Below, in pieces: positions 35,314 through 47,309 of a stretch of 64,000 nucleotides of DNA. The notes beneath the pieces were generated by a model, which was not told where the DNA came from, made no database searches, and saw only the letters and a program-made list of their open reading frames with translations. The DNA is taken from positions 2,935,501-2,999,500 of the forward strand of contig NC_064043.1 of the NCBI RefSeq assembly GCF_932526225.1, read 5' to 3'. Source of the DNA: Nematostella vectensis (taxonomy: Eukaryota; Cnidaria; Anthozoa; Actiniaria; Edwardsiidae). Position 1 is the first letter of the stretch. The number at the start of each line of letters is the position of its first letter. Made by a program: the position numbers and the translations under genes.

Positions 35314-35811
35314 GTTTATATTTGAATTATTGACCGGTTGATATATTTTTATAAAGACACTCACATTCAACAAGGCAAGTTAGGGATGACCTCCAGTTAC
35401 TTCAGATATCTGACTACGAAATAATAAATATACACAAGTGACTAGGTCACTCCACACATATGAAACGTATTAACAGTAAGTCTGATAAAGAATCAGCCTA
35501 TCCGTCTGGGTATAGTGCGTGATTACTCAAGCTACCCTGATCAATCACTTGTCAAATGGTTTATGGCGCAACAGTGAAAACATTGATTTGCTTAGATGGC
35601 TGATAGACTACTCATTATTCCCAGACGAGAGAAAGATTTTTACAAGTCAGAGCTGACGCAATACTACGATGTCTCCTCCCATAAAGAGTAAAACCTCGAA
35701 GTCTCTTGACACTTAAAGCAAATGAAGAATTCACATGGGGGTTTCTCACATGATCGCTGTATGACAAGAGCGTCTCTACCGGCTGCACACTTTCCACCCT
35801 TCCCCCCCTCC

Positions 35812-35857
35812 ACCCCCCCTCCCCCCCCCCACACACACACACACACACACACACACA
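35812..35857. repeat. Poly-C plus (CA)n microsatellite
   Basis: About 18 C residues followed by 14 CA dinucleotides, in the KIF9-GPCR intergenic region. Confidence 0.95.
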
Positions 35858-36130
35858 TCCTTGCGCGCACCCAGCCAAGTGGTCCATTTGAATGTTCGTC
35901 AAAGACTGTACTTTTTCCATTTGATACCGATGACACCTCAAACCCTGGGCGCGCCTGCACAAGCTCAGTTTAACATGACTTTCCACATGCCCGGTGGAAA
36001 GTCAATATGCCATCCTGAAAAGAGAAAGTCCCATATGTCATCCTGAAAAGGATGGCATATGGGAGGTACTCTCATATATACCGAAGTTTCGAGTTCTTGG
36101 TGGTCAACTTAGCCAGGTGGTTTGAGTCTA

Positions 36131-36151
36131 AGTGTGATCAAAGCGACCGTC
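36131..36151. pseudogene. Short copy of GPCR C-tail sequence outside the minisatellite
   Basis: A 21-base stretch starting AGTGTGATCAAAGCGACC is identical to 37,030-37,050 inside the receptor gene, in the same orientation. It lies on the opposite side of the minisatellite, so the array sits between two copies of receptor tail sequence. Confidence 0.65.
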
Positions 36152-36184
36152 AAGCTAAGTGCACGAATCTGACTCTTCTTTATC

Positions 36185-36962
36185 GTCCGATATATCCAGG
36201 TGTAATCATGTTCCCACTCCTGACTAATGGACCCCGCCGTCCGTGATAACCAGGTGAATCATATCCACACTCCTGACTAACGGACCTCGCCGTCCGTGAT
36301 ATCCAGGTGTAATCATGTTCCCACCCTTGACTAATGGACCTTGCCGTCCGATTTTATTCAGGTGTTATCATGTTCCCACTCCTGACTAATTGACCTCGCC
36401 GTTCGTGATATCCAGGTAATCATGTTCCCATTCCTGACTAAAGGCCCTAGCCGTCCGTGATATCCAGGTGTAATCATGTTCCCACTCCTGACTAATGGAC
36501 CTCGCCGTCCGTGATATCCAGTTGTAATCATGTTCCCACTCCTGACTAATGGACCTCGCCGTCCGTGATATCCAGGTGTTATCATGTTCCCATTCCTGAC
36601 TAAAGGCCCTAGCCGTCCGTGATATCCAGGTGTAATCATGTTCCCACTCCTGACTAATTGACCTCGCCGTCCGTGATATCCAGTTGTAATCATGTTCCCA
36701 CACCTGACTAATGGACCTCGCCGTCCGTGATATCCAGGTGAAACCATGTTCCCACTCCTGACTAATGGACCTCGCCGTCCGTGATATCCAGTTGTAATCA
36801 TGTTCCCACTCCTGACTAAGGGACCTCGCCGTCCGTGATATCCAGGTTTAATCATGTTCCCACCCCTGACTAATGGACATCGCCGTCCGATATATCCAGG
36901 TGTAATCATTTTCCCACACCTGACTAATGGACCTCGCCGTCCGTGATATCCAGGTGTAATCA
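36185..36962. repeat. 54 bp minisatellite next to the GPCR 3' end
   Basis: About 14 units of roughly 51-55 bp, with the core CATGTTCCCACTCCTGACTA, then ATGGACCTCGCCGTCC and GTGATATCCAGGTGTAAT. The units are close to a multiple of three, so all minus-strand frames stay open over long stretches (for example 201 codons at 36,358-36,963). Confidence 0.95.
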
Positions 36963-38156
36963 TGTTGCTGCCTCTGATTCGAGTACATTTTCATCCGTGA
37001 TATCCAGGTGAATTGGTGACATACGCTTCAGTGTGATCAAAGCGACCGTCGTGCTCCTCATGTCTGCGCTTGAAGAGTTCTGGCACAAGCACGCGACAGG
37101 AGATACTCGGCGCTGGTTACGCCTCACGCTGTGCGATGTACTATAGCTGTTTGTCGCTATTGCCGTCAACCGCTTACATGTCTCTCGCAGCGCGCGTCTG
37201 TAGCTATCAATAAACGCGAAGTAAATCCATGGATTTATAGCTGCGTTTGAGTATGCCATAAATAGAGCGGTAAACCAGAATCTACGAAAGCTACAGGTAG
37301 TCGGCAAATGCCACTTCCAAATGAAGGTGACGATAAGCAAAGCAATGTTAAATGGCCCCCAACAAATCCCAAACACGATGACTACAGTCATTGTCATCTT
37401 GATAACCTTGAGTGTGCGCATGTTTCGCCTTTGGCGCGAAGTACCCCGGAGGAACTTTAACACCTTGGGGCGCTTGAGCTTGTAGACAATCAGAGAGTAG
37501 AGTGTGGTGAGTAGGAAGAAAGGGACTACGATAAACAAGGCACAAGCAGTCGTGGTGTAACCCTGGTGAGTCTTGACGTGGTCAAACGCGGGTCCCCAGT
37601 CAGGGAAGCAGTAAAAGTCGTCTCCCACTCTCGTCAGCTTAAACAAGTAAAAGTACGGCGCGCAAAAACACACTGCTATAAACCAGGATATTGTTATGAG
37701 TACGTAGTGAAGTCGGCGGTTTTGGAGGGCCGCGGCGCAGGGAAACACGACGGCGGTGAACCTCTCGATGGCTATGAGACATAGCATCAACACTGATACG
37801 ATGGGGGAGATATCAGACGCGAAGAATACGAGCTTGCACAGTATGGCGCCACCTGTACCCCGAACCTGCCATGAGATGGTGCCTGATGTAAGCTGGTACA
37901 TTTCTCGTGGTAACACGAACAACGGCACAAATAGATCAGATATTGCCATATTAGCCACGAACAAATTGATAGCGCCGTTCATTTGGGAGCTTTTGCGCAC
38001 TAGTGCCAACACAAGGCTGTTTCCTAAGAGGGCAATAACCAGAATAAGCCCTAGTGCTGTAGACTTGATGATTAAACTTTCGCGTGAATTGTCACATTGG
38101 CTGCGTGGGACGTTCAAGGATACGTTGCTCAGATTCTCCGTGTCATTCAGATCCAT
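36960..38156 (-). CDS. Rhodopsin-class neuropeptide-type GPCR
   Basis: An intact single-exon receptor of 398 residues with seven hydrophobic segments. Landmarks: GNSLVLALV in TM1, ANMAISDLFVPLF in TM2, the TM3 cysteine in GAILCKL, ERF in place of DRY (LIAIERFTAVVFP), SWF in TM4, the loop-2 cysteine (DDFYCFPDW), CWGPFN in TM6 and NPWIYFAF in TM7. Four N-glycosylation sites (NDT, NLS, NVS, NNS-like) crowd the N-terminus before TM1. The pattern is that of NPY/RFamide/QRFP-type receptors; no ligand can be assigned. The frame extends upstream to 38,183, but that codon is GTG; the first ATG is at 38,156 and is used here. A splice acceptor (TTCTGTTTAG) ends at 38,304, so a 5' UTR intron is likely. 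The last 16 codons and the stop overlap a minisatellite-like unit. Confidence 0.9.
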   Translation of the reverse strand: MDLNDTENLSNVSLNVPRSQCDNSRESLIIKSTALGLILVIALLGNSLVLALVRKSSQMNGAINLFVANMAISDLFVPLFVLPREMYQLTSGTISWQVRGTGGAILCKLVFFASDISPIVSVLMLCLIAIERFTAVVFPCAAALQNRRLHYVLITISWFIAVCFCAPYFYLFKLTRVGDDFYCFPDWGPAFDHVKTHQGYTTTACALFIVVPFFLLTTLYSLIVYKLKRPKVLKFLRGTSRQRRNMRTLKVIKMTMTVVIVFGICWGPFNIALLIVTFIWKWHLPTTCSFRRFWFTALFMAYSNAAINPWIYFAFIDSYRRALRETCKRLTAIATNSYSTSHSVRRNQRRVSPVACLCQNSSSADMRSTTVALITLKRMSPIHLDITDENVLESEAAT

Positions 38157-38303
38157 ATTGCTCGGTGTAGACCTATGCTTCACGTTTAGCTATATTCCCC
38201 AGCTTTCTTTTGCTGTTGTCTTTGTTATCTCTTGTAGTAGAAATGAATATCGTCTCTTGCACCTCCAGATATCACGCACACCAGACGTCCCAGGGTTAAT
38301 GAT

Positions 38304-41300
38304 CTAAACAGAAATAATACAGAATAACTTACAATCAACAAAATAAGACAAAAGACCCTCAGGCCTGCGCTATGGCAATGATGTCCATACACTTAGCCTA
38401 TTTGACGGATCTTACTCCTGGGCTTCTCCTGTAAACAAATCCCCGTATTGCCCTGAAGAAATATGTACTAAAACCATCTCTACTGGGTCACGCACAAAGA
38501 ATGTCTGTTTAAGAAGTCTTTTGAAAGATTGGATTCAAAGCAAAAACCTAGGGAATGATCGCTTTCTTACTTTTCACTTACGTACCTACACATTTTGGAC
38601 TACCGCGGAAGTACCAAAATAGATTTAGTTTTTATCAAATGGAATAATTGCGTGCTTAACATTTCCACCGGATTTATGCCACTGGCAATTTTCATTAAAT
38701 AAAGATATAGAAAGTAGAGGGAAATAACCAAACCCGCATCCACGGAGCGGGTCGTCAAGGCCCTTCAAATACCTGAACATCGTGTTCAGGAATCGAAAAT
38801 AACGTAAACAAGGCAAATACCGTAAAATGGTAAAAATACTGACAAAATGTCAAATACTTATTAGAATTGGCAAATAGATACGAATCGGAAAATTGCACAA
38901 ACAGGACTTTTAGTATTCAGTAGAGGTGATCGATTACGCAATGTGGAACGTGATTGAAATGTGCACAATGTGGGTAGAGAAACTCCGCTCATTTAGCTGG
39001 ATAAAGTCTCCTATTAAGTGGTACATTTCGCAAACTGTCACTTTTTTCTCACTTTCATTTGTTCTGCCTTTATTTTCGTTATGTTTCATGTTTAATCCTC
39101 GGGCCATATAACAGTATAGCACGCGTGAATTACATATATTGAAAAAGTGCGAATTGATCAAGGGCCAGAAAAGCGCTATTTCATCCCCACCGTCTAATCG
39201 AGTCTAAATTCGATCATGCCAAATGCCTGGTGACTTGACAGACTTCAAAAGTGAATGGTTGGTTTAAAAGTCTACACTTGCTATTGCACTTTGAGGGCCT
39301 GACACAACATTAATGGTCCTTGAAGAGTGTCGATATGTTTTATTAACATGTGTTTTCAATAATTTTCGCGTCATGCATTAGTTTAACACGTCATGCATTA
39401 GTTGATCAAACGTTGCGCACTTATAGGATAAAAGTATATGCTCCTTAAAACATATGAAATTCCTACCCTCAAATGGCTTTATAAATTTTATTGACTGACA
39501 GCTATAGTAAGGTATATTAAGTAGTCCCAAGCTATAGAATAGATAGTTAGAGGGTTTTGGATGGTTTTGGAGTTGTCAGTAATAAGTGGTATTTGGTGAC
39601 GCAAGTTAAAGGGTTTAGGGTATTAAGCAAATCTTTGGAAGGTTTTGGAGTTGACTGTTAAGTGGAGATGATTGATAAACACAGAGAGCTTCCTCTGAAT
39701 TCAGTGAGCTAGCACAATTTGCAAAACTATCAAGGAAAAATTATTACAAGAATACATTTTTGAGATTTGTTAAAACAAATGCAGAGAAAATTTGATATCA
39801 CAAAAATACAAACTTAACTTACCCTGCATGTTCCCCTTTATTTCAGCAGAAAGTTTGCCCGAACGAAGTGTTTGACCGACTAATACCACATTCACACCAT
39901 CACTTAAACCAGTTTAAAGGTGGTCTAATTAAACTGGTTTAAATCTCAATCTCCCAGGAGTGGACAGAACCAAGAACAAAACTGAATAGACTGTGCTGTA
40001 CATGTTACTAAGTGATCAACTTGGCAAGTTAGGCAAATGAAAACCTTGTTTAACTAAACATGGTTTTGTGTAAATGGAGCATAAGACGGTTTGACTGCGC
40101 AATTGTTAGCCTAGTGGCGGATCCACCATGGGTTGGTCGGGGGGGGGGGGGGGGGTAACCTTAGATCCTGTGTTCTCCGCTTTGTTTGAACCACTCTCGC
40201 CACCCAAGGCTTTGTCGGAGAAATTCAAAACCGCAAGAGGATACCGACCTAGTGATTTCTTCATATCCTAACCGATTCCAAAAAAAAATTAACCTAGAGG
40301 CTATTCGGTAAACGTTTTACGAATTTACTAGTACATTGGACAGAATAATTTGTAACCGCGTCCACCCTTCTTAAAATAGCGTCATTGCCCAAATTTGAAA
40401 ACCATCTCAAATGTTTCACTAAATTTCGGTTTCCTATCATGTAAAAGCCAATCCTTTCTTAAAACCCTTAGAGATACAACCTAAACCCTCCCCTGCGGAA
40501 ATTTCAGATCTTCCATAATAAATTTTTGGTGTTTCGTCCGAAACAGAAACCTTGTAATATACTGTCGAGTGCCGTGACGTTCTGCCGATCATCTTGTCCT
40601 GTACCTCCTTGTGATTGGCGTCGCGACGTCGTCGCCTTTCGAATGAATCGCGTGGCGAAGTGTTCTTAGTAATAACCCTAATGTACCTTCAAGTACAGAC
40701 TGCGACTCGCCTGTTACTTTTAAGCTGCCCATCTGACAAATGGTTACAAAAAGCGAGCGGTACAGATATTGAAAATTATTTGTGGATTCAAGTGATCCCT
40801 TATGGTAATCTCCCACATAAATAATCCTACGATAGAAGGATTATGTGCATCGGCTATAAGGGTATAAAGGCTGTGTCGAAGAGATAAGAAGTCAAGTTTG
40901 CTTTCTTCTGACAACAATCAAAACGTCGAGTTTAATCCCACAGCAATGGACGTCATGGCCCGGACCGTTAACCTCGGTTCTTGGTCGCAAGACCAAGTGT
41001 TAGTTCACTTAGGGTTAAAAATTACTTTGACTGCCCTCAATGTATTATATTTCAGTTGTAAATTTGGTGTTTCTTAGGCGTGCATATAGCACTAATCGCT
41101 TATAGACATTTAGATAGCTATGGAATTCGCCAAGAAATAAAGTTTTCCATAACAATCCTCAGAGAAAATAGCATCTTTTGTATCTCTTTAAAGGAAACGT
41201 TATGTTGAAAATGTGTTATTCTTTATGTGAAACAGCGTCGTTAAATGCTTGTTTCCATATGATCGCACACGATCAAAGCTAATTTTTGATGACTGATTGT

Positions 41301-42050
41301 ATTCCGATCGCAAAGTGGTTTTCATGCAATTGACCGCACGACGGCAATCGACTGCAAACGTATGCGGTCGGGTGCAATCACATGGAATTAGACTCACCTC
41401 CAACAGAGCCACGCCCAGAGTCCCAGGAAAGCAACCAATATTTTAAAACTGGGCTTGTATTACACATAACGCTATTAGGACGTCTTGACGTCCGTCGCGG
41501 TAAGGCTACCACAATCGCGCAATAATAAAAGAAGAAAAAAGAGATAAAAGAATAAATTGATCCTGCCGCGAAAAGCGGAGATGAAAAAAGATGAAATGAA
41601 CATCCTAGAATGATAAAGCCATTAGTAGTGGTATTATTTATTGTCAAGTCCGAACGCCTTTGTAACGAGGTAAACATTAGTACATCATGTGTAATGCACA
41701 CACAACATTTGAAATAGATCTTATCAAAGATAAGGGGGAGCATTGTGGCCTTCGAAAGGGCAAAAAAGTTGGAAAACAAAACCTATATTCCTAAAGATCA
41801 AGTCATAACATAACAAAAAAAAATGGCATTCTCAATTTCACTCATTTTTTTAATTGCTTGCAATTTAATTAGAATGTCCATTAAGCAGCCGTGGAGCGCA
41901 ATTTGTTAAGAATTGTATTCATAATGAAGGCGCTCTGCTGGGGTGGTGTATTCCTTCAGATCAAGTATTATCTAGATCTCACTATTTTAACAGTAAGAAA
42001 GATTCAAAATTGAGATTTTAAAATAAAATATACTATAATTTACAGCCAAA
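38304..42050. other. Gene-poor intergenic region
   Basis: I see no convincing gene. Contents include a short palindromic block (AAACCAGTTTAA ... TTAAACTGGTTTAA, 39,906-39,943) and a run of 17 G at 40,139-40,155. Open frames are short and overlap on opposite strands with no recognisable domains. Confidence 0.5.
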
Positions 42051-42059
42051 TTCGTTATC

Positions 42060-42400
42060 GCGCGCAGACTCGAATCTAAAATGCTGGTCTTATTTTGGAA
42101 TAGCCCGTAGTCAAACAAACTTCGAGGCAGGTTTGGTTGTTCAGTTTGATTGACTTCTCCCTATTCCCACACAAGATAAAGATATTCAAATCGGTTTTTC
42201 GAATTCCCCATATGGCTGTAACAAACGCGCGCAGACTCAGAATCTAAAATGCTGGTCTTATTTTGGAATAGCCCGTAGTCAAACAAACTTCGAGGCAGGT
42301 TTGGTTGTTCAGTTTGATTGACTTCTCCCTATTCCCACACAAGATAAAGATATTCAAATCGGTTTTTCGAATTCCCCATATGGCTGTAACAAACGCAGAC
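42060..42400. repeat. Tandem duplication of about 168 bp
   Basis: Two nearly identical units starting GCGCAGACTC(A)GAATCTAAA (42,062 and 42,229) and ending CCATATGGCTGTAACAAACG, with a short third start at 42,396. Confidence 0.9.
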
Positions 42401-42659
42401 TCAAGAAGATTTATTTTCTAATCCGTTTTGTAAAAGTTGGCCTGGTCTGTTCTAAATTCATAAAAAATCCTTAAAAACCACTCACAACATTAAACGTGAG
42501 TTACGATCTCCCGGAGGCGAGCCCTTGAAAACTTTGTTTGTGTCTAGCTGCGAAAACATCTCTTAACTTTCATATTTTGATCTAATCTCTTTCGTACAAG
42601 AGCAAAAACGTGACTCATAATATTTTCCCCCCAAACACCGTGTGTTGATCCGCGTGAAC

Positions 42660-42829
42660 TTTGCTCTTTTTCTAGGATAGAGTAATCCCGTGGTATATTA
42701 ATTTGCTCTTTTTCTAGGATAGAGTAATCCCGTGGTATATTAATTTGCTCTTTTTCTAGGATAGAGTAATCCCGTGGTATATTAATTTGCTCTTTTTCTG
42801 GGAAAGAGTCTTCGCGTGGTATATCAAAC
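42660..42829. repeat. 42 bp tandem array, four units
   Basis: Units begin TTTGCTCTTTTTCTAGGATA and continue GAGTAATCCCGTGGTATATT, the first three identical and the fourth diverged. Because 42 is a multiple of three, the minus strand is open and reads INIPRDYSILEKEQ repeatedly within a 105-codon frame (42,544-42,861). Whether it is translated is unknown. Confidence 0.9.
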
Positions 42830-42953
42830 ACTGCTGGCAATATTGCGACTTTTTGTATCAATTATTGTCCTCCTATTTATGTGCCAAATGGGCAGGTGCA
42901 AAACATATCATGATTAAAATATTTTTTTTTAATTTCTAAAAATATAAATTTTT

Positions 42954-43011
42954 ATTGGTTCAACTAAGAGAATAGCGTAAGATGTTACGCTAGTCTCTTA
43001 GTTGAACCAAT
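42954..43011. repeat. Near-perfect 27 bp-arm hairpin
   Basis: Arms 42,954-42,980 (starting ATTGGTTCAACTAAGAGA) and 42,985-43,011 are inverted copies with one mismatch around a 4-base GATG loop. Confidence 0.9.
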
Positions 43012-43019
43012 GAAAATGT

Positions 43020-46000
43020 ATCAAATTCATTATTTTGAGCTATAACCTGATGGATAATTGAGAACTCTCAGTTTTCCCCTTAATCACTTAGGTCTGAAAG
43101 TGATCTATATAACACTGGAGTAGATATATTTGCTTTTACGGCTGCTCTATCGATCAGCCTGATGATCGGGTGCAGGGTATTGAACGGAAGCCTACGATTT
43201 ATGGACTATGAGTTGATTCTATTGCTAGGCAGTCTAGGATGGCTACTTGTTTAAAATATGTGCTACATTAATAAACATCCTATGGAAAATATATCACTTT
43301 TGATTTCTAAGTGCTTGTCTTTATCTCAGCACCCCGCGAACGGTAAAAGCTATCCCCTTTTCACCTATCCTTGTTCAGGGGTCTTAAATTTTTAAACTTT
43401 TTTTTATATAAATAATGACATTGAGAACATCAGGAGTTTGGAAAAACATCTGTTAATATTTTGTGTTCTAACTTTCCTTAAATCATAAACCATATTTTCT
43501 ATTTTCTATATTTTCTTAAGCGCAGCACGACTTACGAGTTATGTGAAACTGTTAAAAAATTCTCAATTTCATAGATTTTGATGTGAATAAAAACGGCGGC
43601 CGTGACAAGGATTACACGGCAAATTAATAAGAACTGCATTTTGAAATGTGGTCGTATCTTAAAATGACTGATGATAGACCGAAAGCCTTTTTTATTGAAG
43701 GGAGATTAGCTTCTAAGTTTCATCAAGTACAAAGGCACAACAAATTTTGAAAGGAGTCATGTGCGAAGGAATATACGACACTGAGTCATTTGTACGTACA
43801 AGTACAAGGCACGAAGTGTCTCTTTCCCTACCTTAAACGTGCTTCTCCGCGTCACGGCTAGCTCCGTGAGTTATCCTGAGTGAGGCTTTATCCTCGCGTG
43901 AATCCAATTTGGCCTGTTTCTTGTTGTTCCATCGAAACAGTGAGCTATGTGCATGACAAATTAGTCTCCGGGTGTATTCCAGAAATCCACAATATGTTCC
44001 CATCTTGGTAATTCTGCGTAGGTCAAGAATTCATCTTGGCCAATGGGTGACTTGCCTGATTCAACTTGTTTTGCAATCGCAGTCGCCTCACGCTGCGTGA
44101 AAGAAGACCATTTGACTGCTCGAGGTAAAAAGAAACAACGCCAAAAAAGGGGTGTGATTGGTTTAAAGCAGTTGATAGACTGCACGGTCTCTGTTCTATT
44201 TTGAGGACTTTTTTAAATGTAGGGATCGCGTCATTGGACTGAAAGTGTGACGTTTTCCCAAGGCGTATTTTAGCTTGAGGGAGGTGCTTCGATACATCGT
44301 TTATACAGTTGTGATATTTGGAGCTGACTGTTTCTTAGAAACACCAATTTACCAGAAGGAGCCATCTATTCGCGTATAAATGATCTGTCACACTTTGTAT
44401 GACCTAGAGATCGTGCGTCCATGATACAATAAGTACGTATGTACGCCTCTCTCTATGCAACTTCGAATCCGCTAACACAATAAGCTGTATTTTTAGCTTT
44501 TTAATCGATGCTGCAAACTTTTGGAGGCATTGTTAATAACCACGATTTGGAAATATTTGACGTAAAAGAGCATTTGATGACGTCGAGGCGCTAATTATGC
44601 GCCTTGGTTCGTTCCTGGTGTTTTCTCAAGGTTCAAAGTAAATGTGAAGCTCTTTATTGGCATTACATCTTGATGAATCCTGGTCTTATTCACCTGGGAT
44701 AATCAATCGAACGGTAGTCAAACACAATTAAACTTTCAGTGTTCTATTCATATTCGCGATTGGTTCAACAATCGCACAAAAACGAACTTTCAAAATTGTT
44801 TTTACAATCGAACATGACAAATCGAACATCAAAAGTTTGCGCTGTCTGTTGCCATGTAGATATGAAGCTAGAATTAGGCACGGGAACTTTTAGTCTGCTA
44901 ATTAACTCCCATATTATCTGTTATTTTATTTTATTTTTTTTTTGGATTTAACTGAGCAACTTGTAAAATGAGATGCATCTCTTTAATTTTAAAGTAAATT
45001 TAAAGGTCACGGATGGGAAATGTTAGAGGATGAAATATGAGATGGAGTGGGAGGGGTGAGAGTGGTACAAGGAGGGGCAAGGAGAGGAGAGGAGAAAAGA
45101 TCGAGTGATGACGATAAGAGAAGAGGTTGGTAAGTCCAATGAAAGGTAAGTCCATTGTAGGTCCAATTGAATGCCTATTACACATTACATTAATATTAAG
45201 GATGATCCTACGATGATTTTATACGTCGCCCTTAGGACTTACAGGCAGTGTACAAATAATCTTCAATGATTCATTACAATCGAGATGTTTTTGTGCTATA
45301 TGACTTATTGATTTAAGATTTTCAACACAAAATGTAAAGATGATTTTAAATTTTAATTGTGGAAGATTCACCCACCTTCTCTTCTGTCTTTTTTTTTTTT
45401 TCTTCTATCCACTTTCTTCCCACTATTTTGCTGTCTTTCCAAGATCACGTTTTCCAAGAATATGGCAGTGCACCACTTTTTGTTCTCTGGATTTTTCTAA
45501 CCTCTAGTTACTCGGCGGGTACCTTTCCCAGATAACATATTCACTATCACTGGGCTTTGAGGATTTCCAAGAAAATATCAGTGCACCTCTGTTTGTTCAC
45601 TTAACCGCTGGTTTCAAATACAGATGCGCAATTTGGATGCGTTAGAGTCTTCAAGATGTGTTTTATACCGTGCTGAACAGCACGTTAGCCCACGCGGTGC
45701 CTTTTAACATGCTCTAAGTTATTGCATCCACGCCGTGATTATGGATGTGGCTACACTTTTAAAGGGTCCGAGCGCAATGGAATGAACACACGAAGCTTAA
45801 AACATTAAGGAAGTAATATTCTGACAGTAAAAATAGGTTTTTAATATTTGAGAAATCTTATTACCCAAGGGCGGTATACAAAGGCAAAAAGGGAGATTAA
45901 CCATAAACTTGGATGATTGTTCGCCACAGTCTCCACTAGCTGCTAGACACGCCACAGGTAGATGAAAGTGATTGAGATTTAATATGAGTCGGAATCTTCT

Positions 46001-46550
46001 AAAAGAGAAAAACTTGTTTTCTTGGAGACCCTAAAAGGCTAAACTCAACCCCTCAAAATATGAGGAATTTGAGATTTTCTTAACTATTCTTCATCAAAAC
46101 AATCGCAAGAAACCAGTAAATCAGTGTTTTTATCAACTTCTTTTTTTATTTCCCTAATAAGGTATAATAAAACATTCCGTGCTGAACAGCAGAGCGTTCT
46201 AATGCCTCAAATCGTCTTGTTATTGTCACCTGTATTTTTATGGTTTACATACGAAAATAGGTAATTAGCAGAATGCATAGTTGATCAACAGGAAAGAGCA
46301 CTTTTGGTGAACGCGATGTAGCCTAGGTAACCAGTGATACAACATTGAACAAATTGCCAAACGAATCGCACCAGTGAAAACATGCCGTAATGCATTAGAG
46401 ATAAACATTTCTTTCCAGGCTTTATGAATCTTCTATTGTTTTACTCTTTGCAGCTTTTGCAGCAAAAATCTTTAGTGAGTAAAGCTCTTTGGCAAATTCA
46501 TTCCTTTTACAATAATCATTTATCCTTACAGCCACATTAGCCGCACTATT
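43020..46550. other. Gene-poor intergenic region
   Basis: No gene supported. One minus-strand open frame (43,961-44,185, 74 codons, ending RWEHIVDFWNTPGD) has protein-like composition but no recognised family. At 45,443-45,475 and 45,570-45,600 a short block (TTTCCAAGAA-ATAT-CAGTGCACC) is repeated. Confidence 0.4.
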
Positions 46551-46909
46551 GGATCAAAGTGTACATGGAAGACATAACTTCACCAAGAGTGGATGGCATG
46601 CATAATACAAAGTCGCTAGGAACTCGTGACAAGCAACATCATACTCCTATTTCAATAAAGGTTGTCAGTAAAAATGGCAAATGGCGATTGGCAAATGGCA
46701 GTTCTACGACCGAAAGTAACCATGCGTCTCGAAGAATATGGATAAATCAAAACAATTATCCATTAAAGGTTAGCAGTTCTTGGCTCTGACATTGCCGGAT
46801 TTTATTTAACACCTTCAATTTAAGAATAATATATAGTACCCATTATTAGTGTCATTATTATAGTGCCATTCGCCATTTGCACTGACAACCTCTTGTGAAA
46901 TAGGTGTAT

Positions 46910-47300
46910 ACGTCATATACACGTGCGCAACCTCATATATGTCATGCATAGTGTTATATACACTTGCGCAACCTCATATAGGGCAAGAATAGTGTTATAT
47001 ACACGTGCGCAACCTCATATACATGTTATATAATGTTATATACATGTGCGCAACCTCATATATGGCATGCATAGTGTTATATACACGGGTGCAACCTCAT
47101 ATACATGTTATATACATGTGCGCAACCTCATATATGGCATGTATAGTGTTATATACACGGGTGCAACCTCATATACATGTTATATACATGTGCGCAACCT
47201 CATATATGGCATGCATAGTGTTATATACACGGGTGCAACCTCATATGCATTTTATATAATGTTATATACATGTGCGCAACCTCATATGTGGCATGTATAG
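46910..47300. repeat. Tandem array around GCGCAACCTCATAT
   Basis: About a dozen copies of TATACA(C/T)G(T/G)G(C/T)GCAACCTCATAT alternate with GGCATGCATAGTGT blocks, giving a higher-order period of about 69 bp. Open frames in two phases are artefacts of this periodicity. Confidence 0.9.
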
Positions 47301-47309
47301 TATTATGGA

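Noticed and set aside
36358-36963. 201-codon repeat protein GYHGRRGPLVRSGNMIT
   Set aside because: It is a translation of the 54 bp minisatellite; all minus-strand frames are open because the unit is about a multiple of three and lacks stops. Lengths of 51-55 bp would break a real repeat protein.
38157-38183. GPCR start at 38,183
   Set aside because: That codon is GTG. The first ATG of the frame is at 38,156 and gives a normal receptor N-terminus.
43961-44185. 74-codon minus-strand frame ending RWEHIVDFWNTPGD as a gene
   Set aside because: Protein-like at the end, but no family recognised, no splice or promoter context and no poly(A) signal noted; not enough support.
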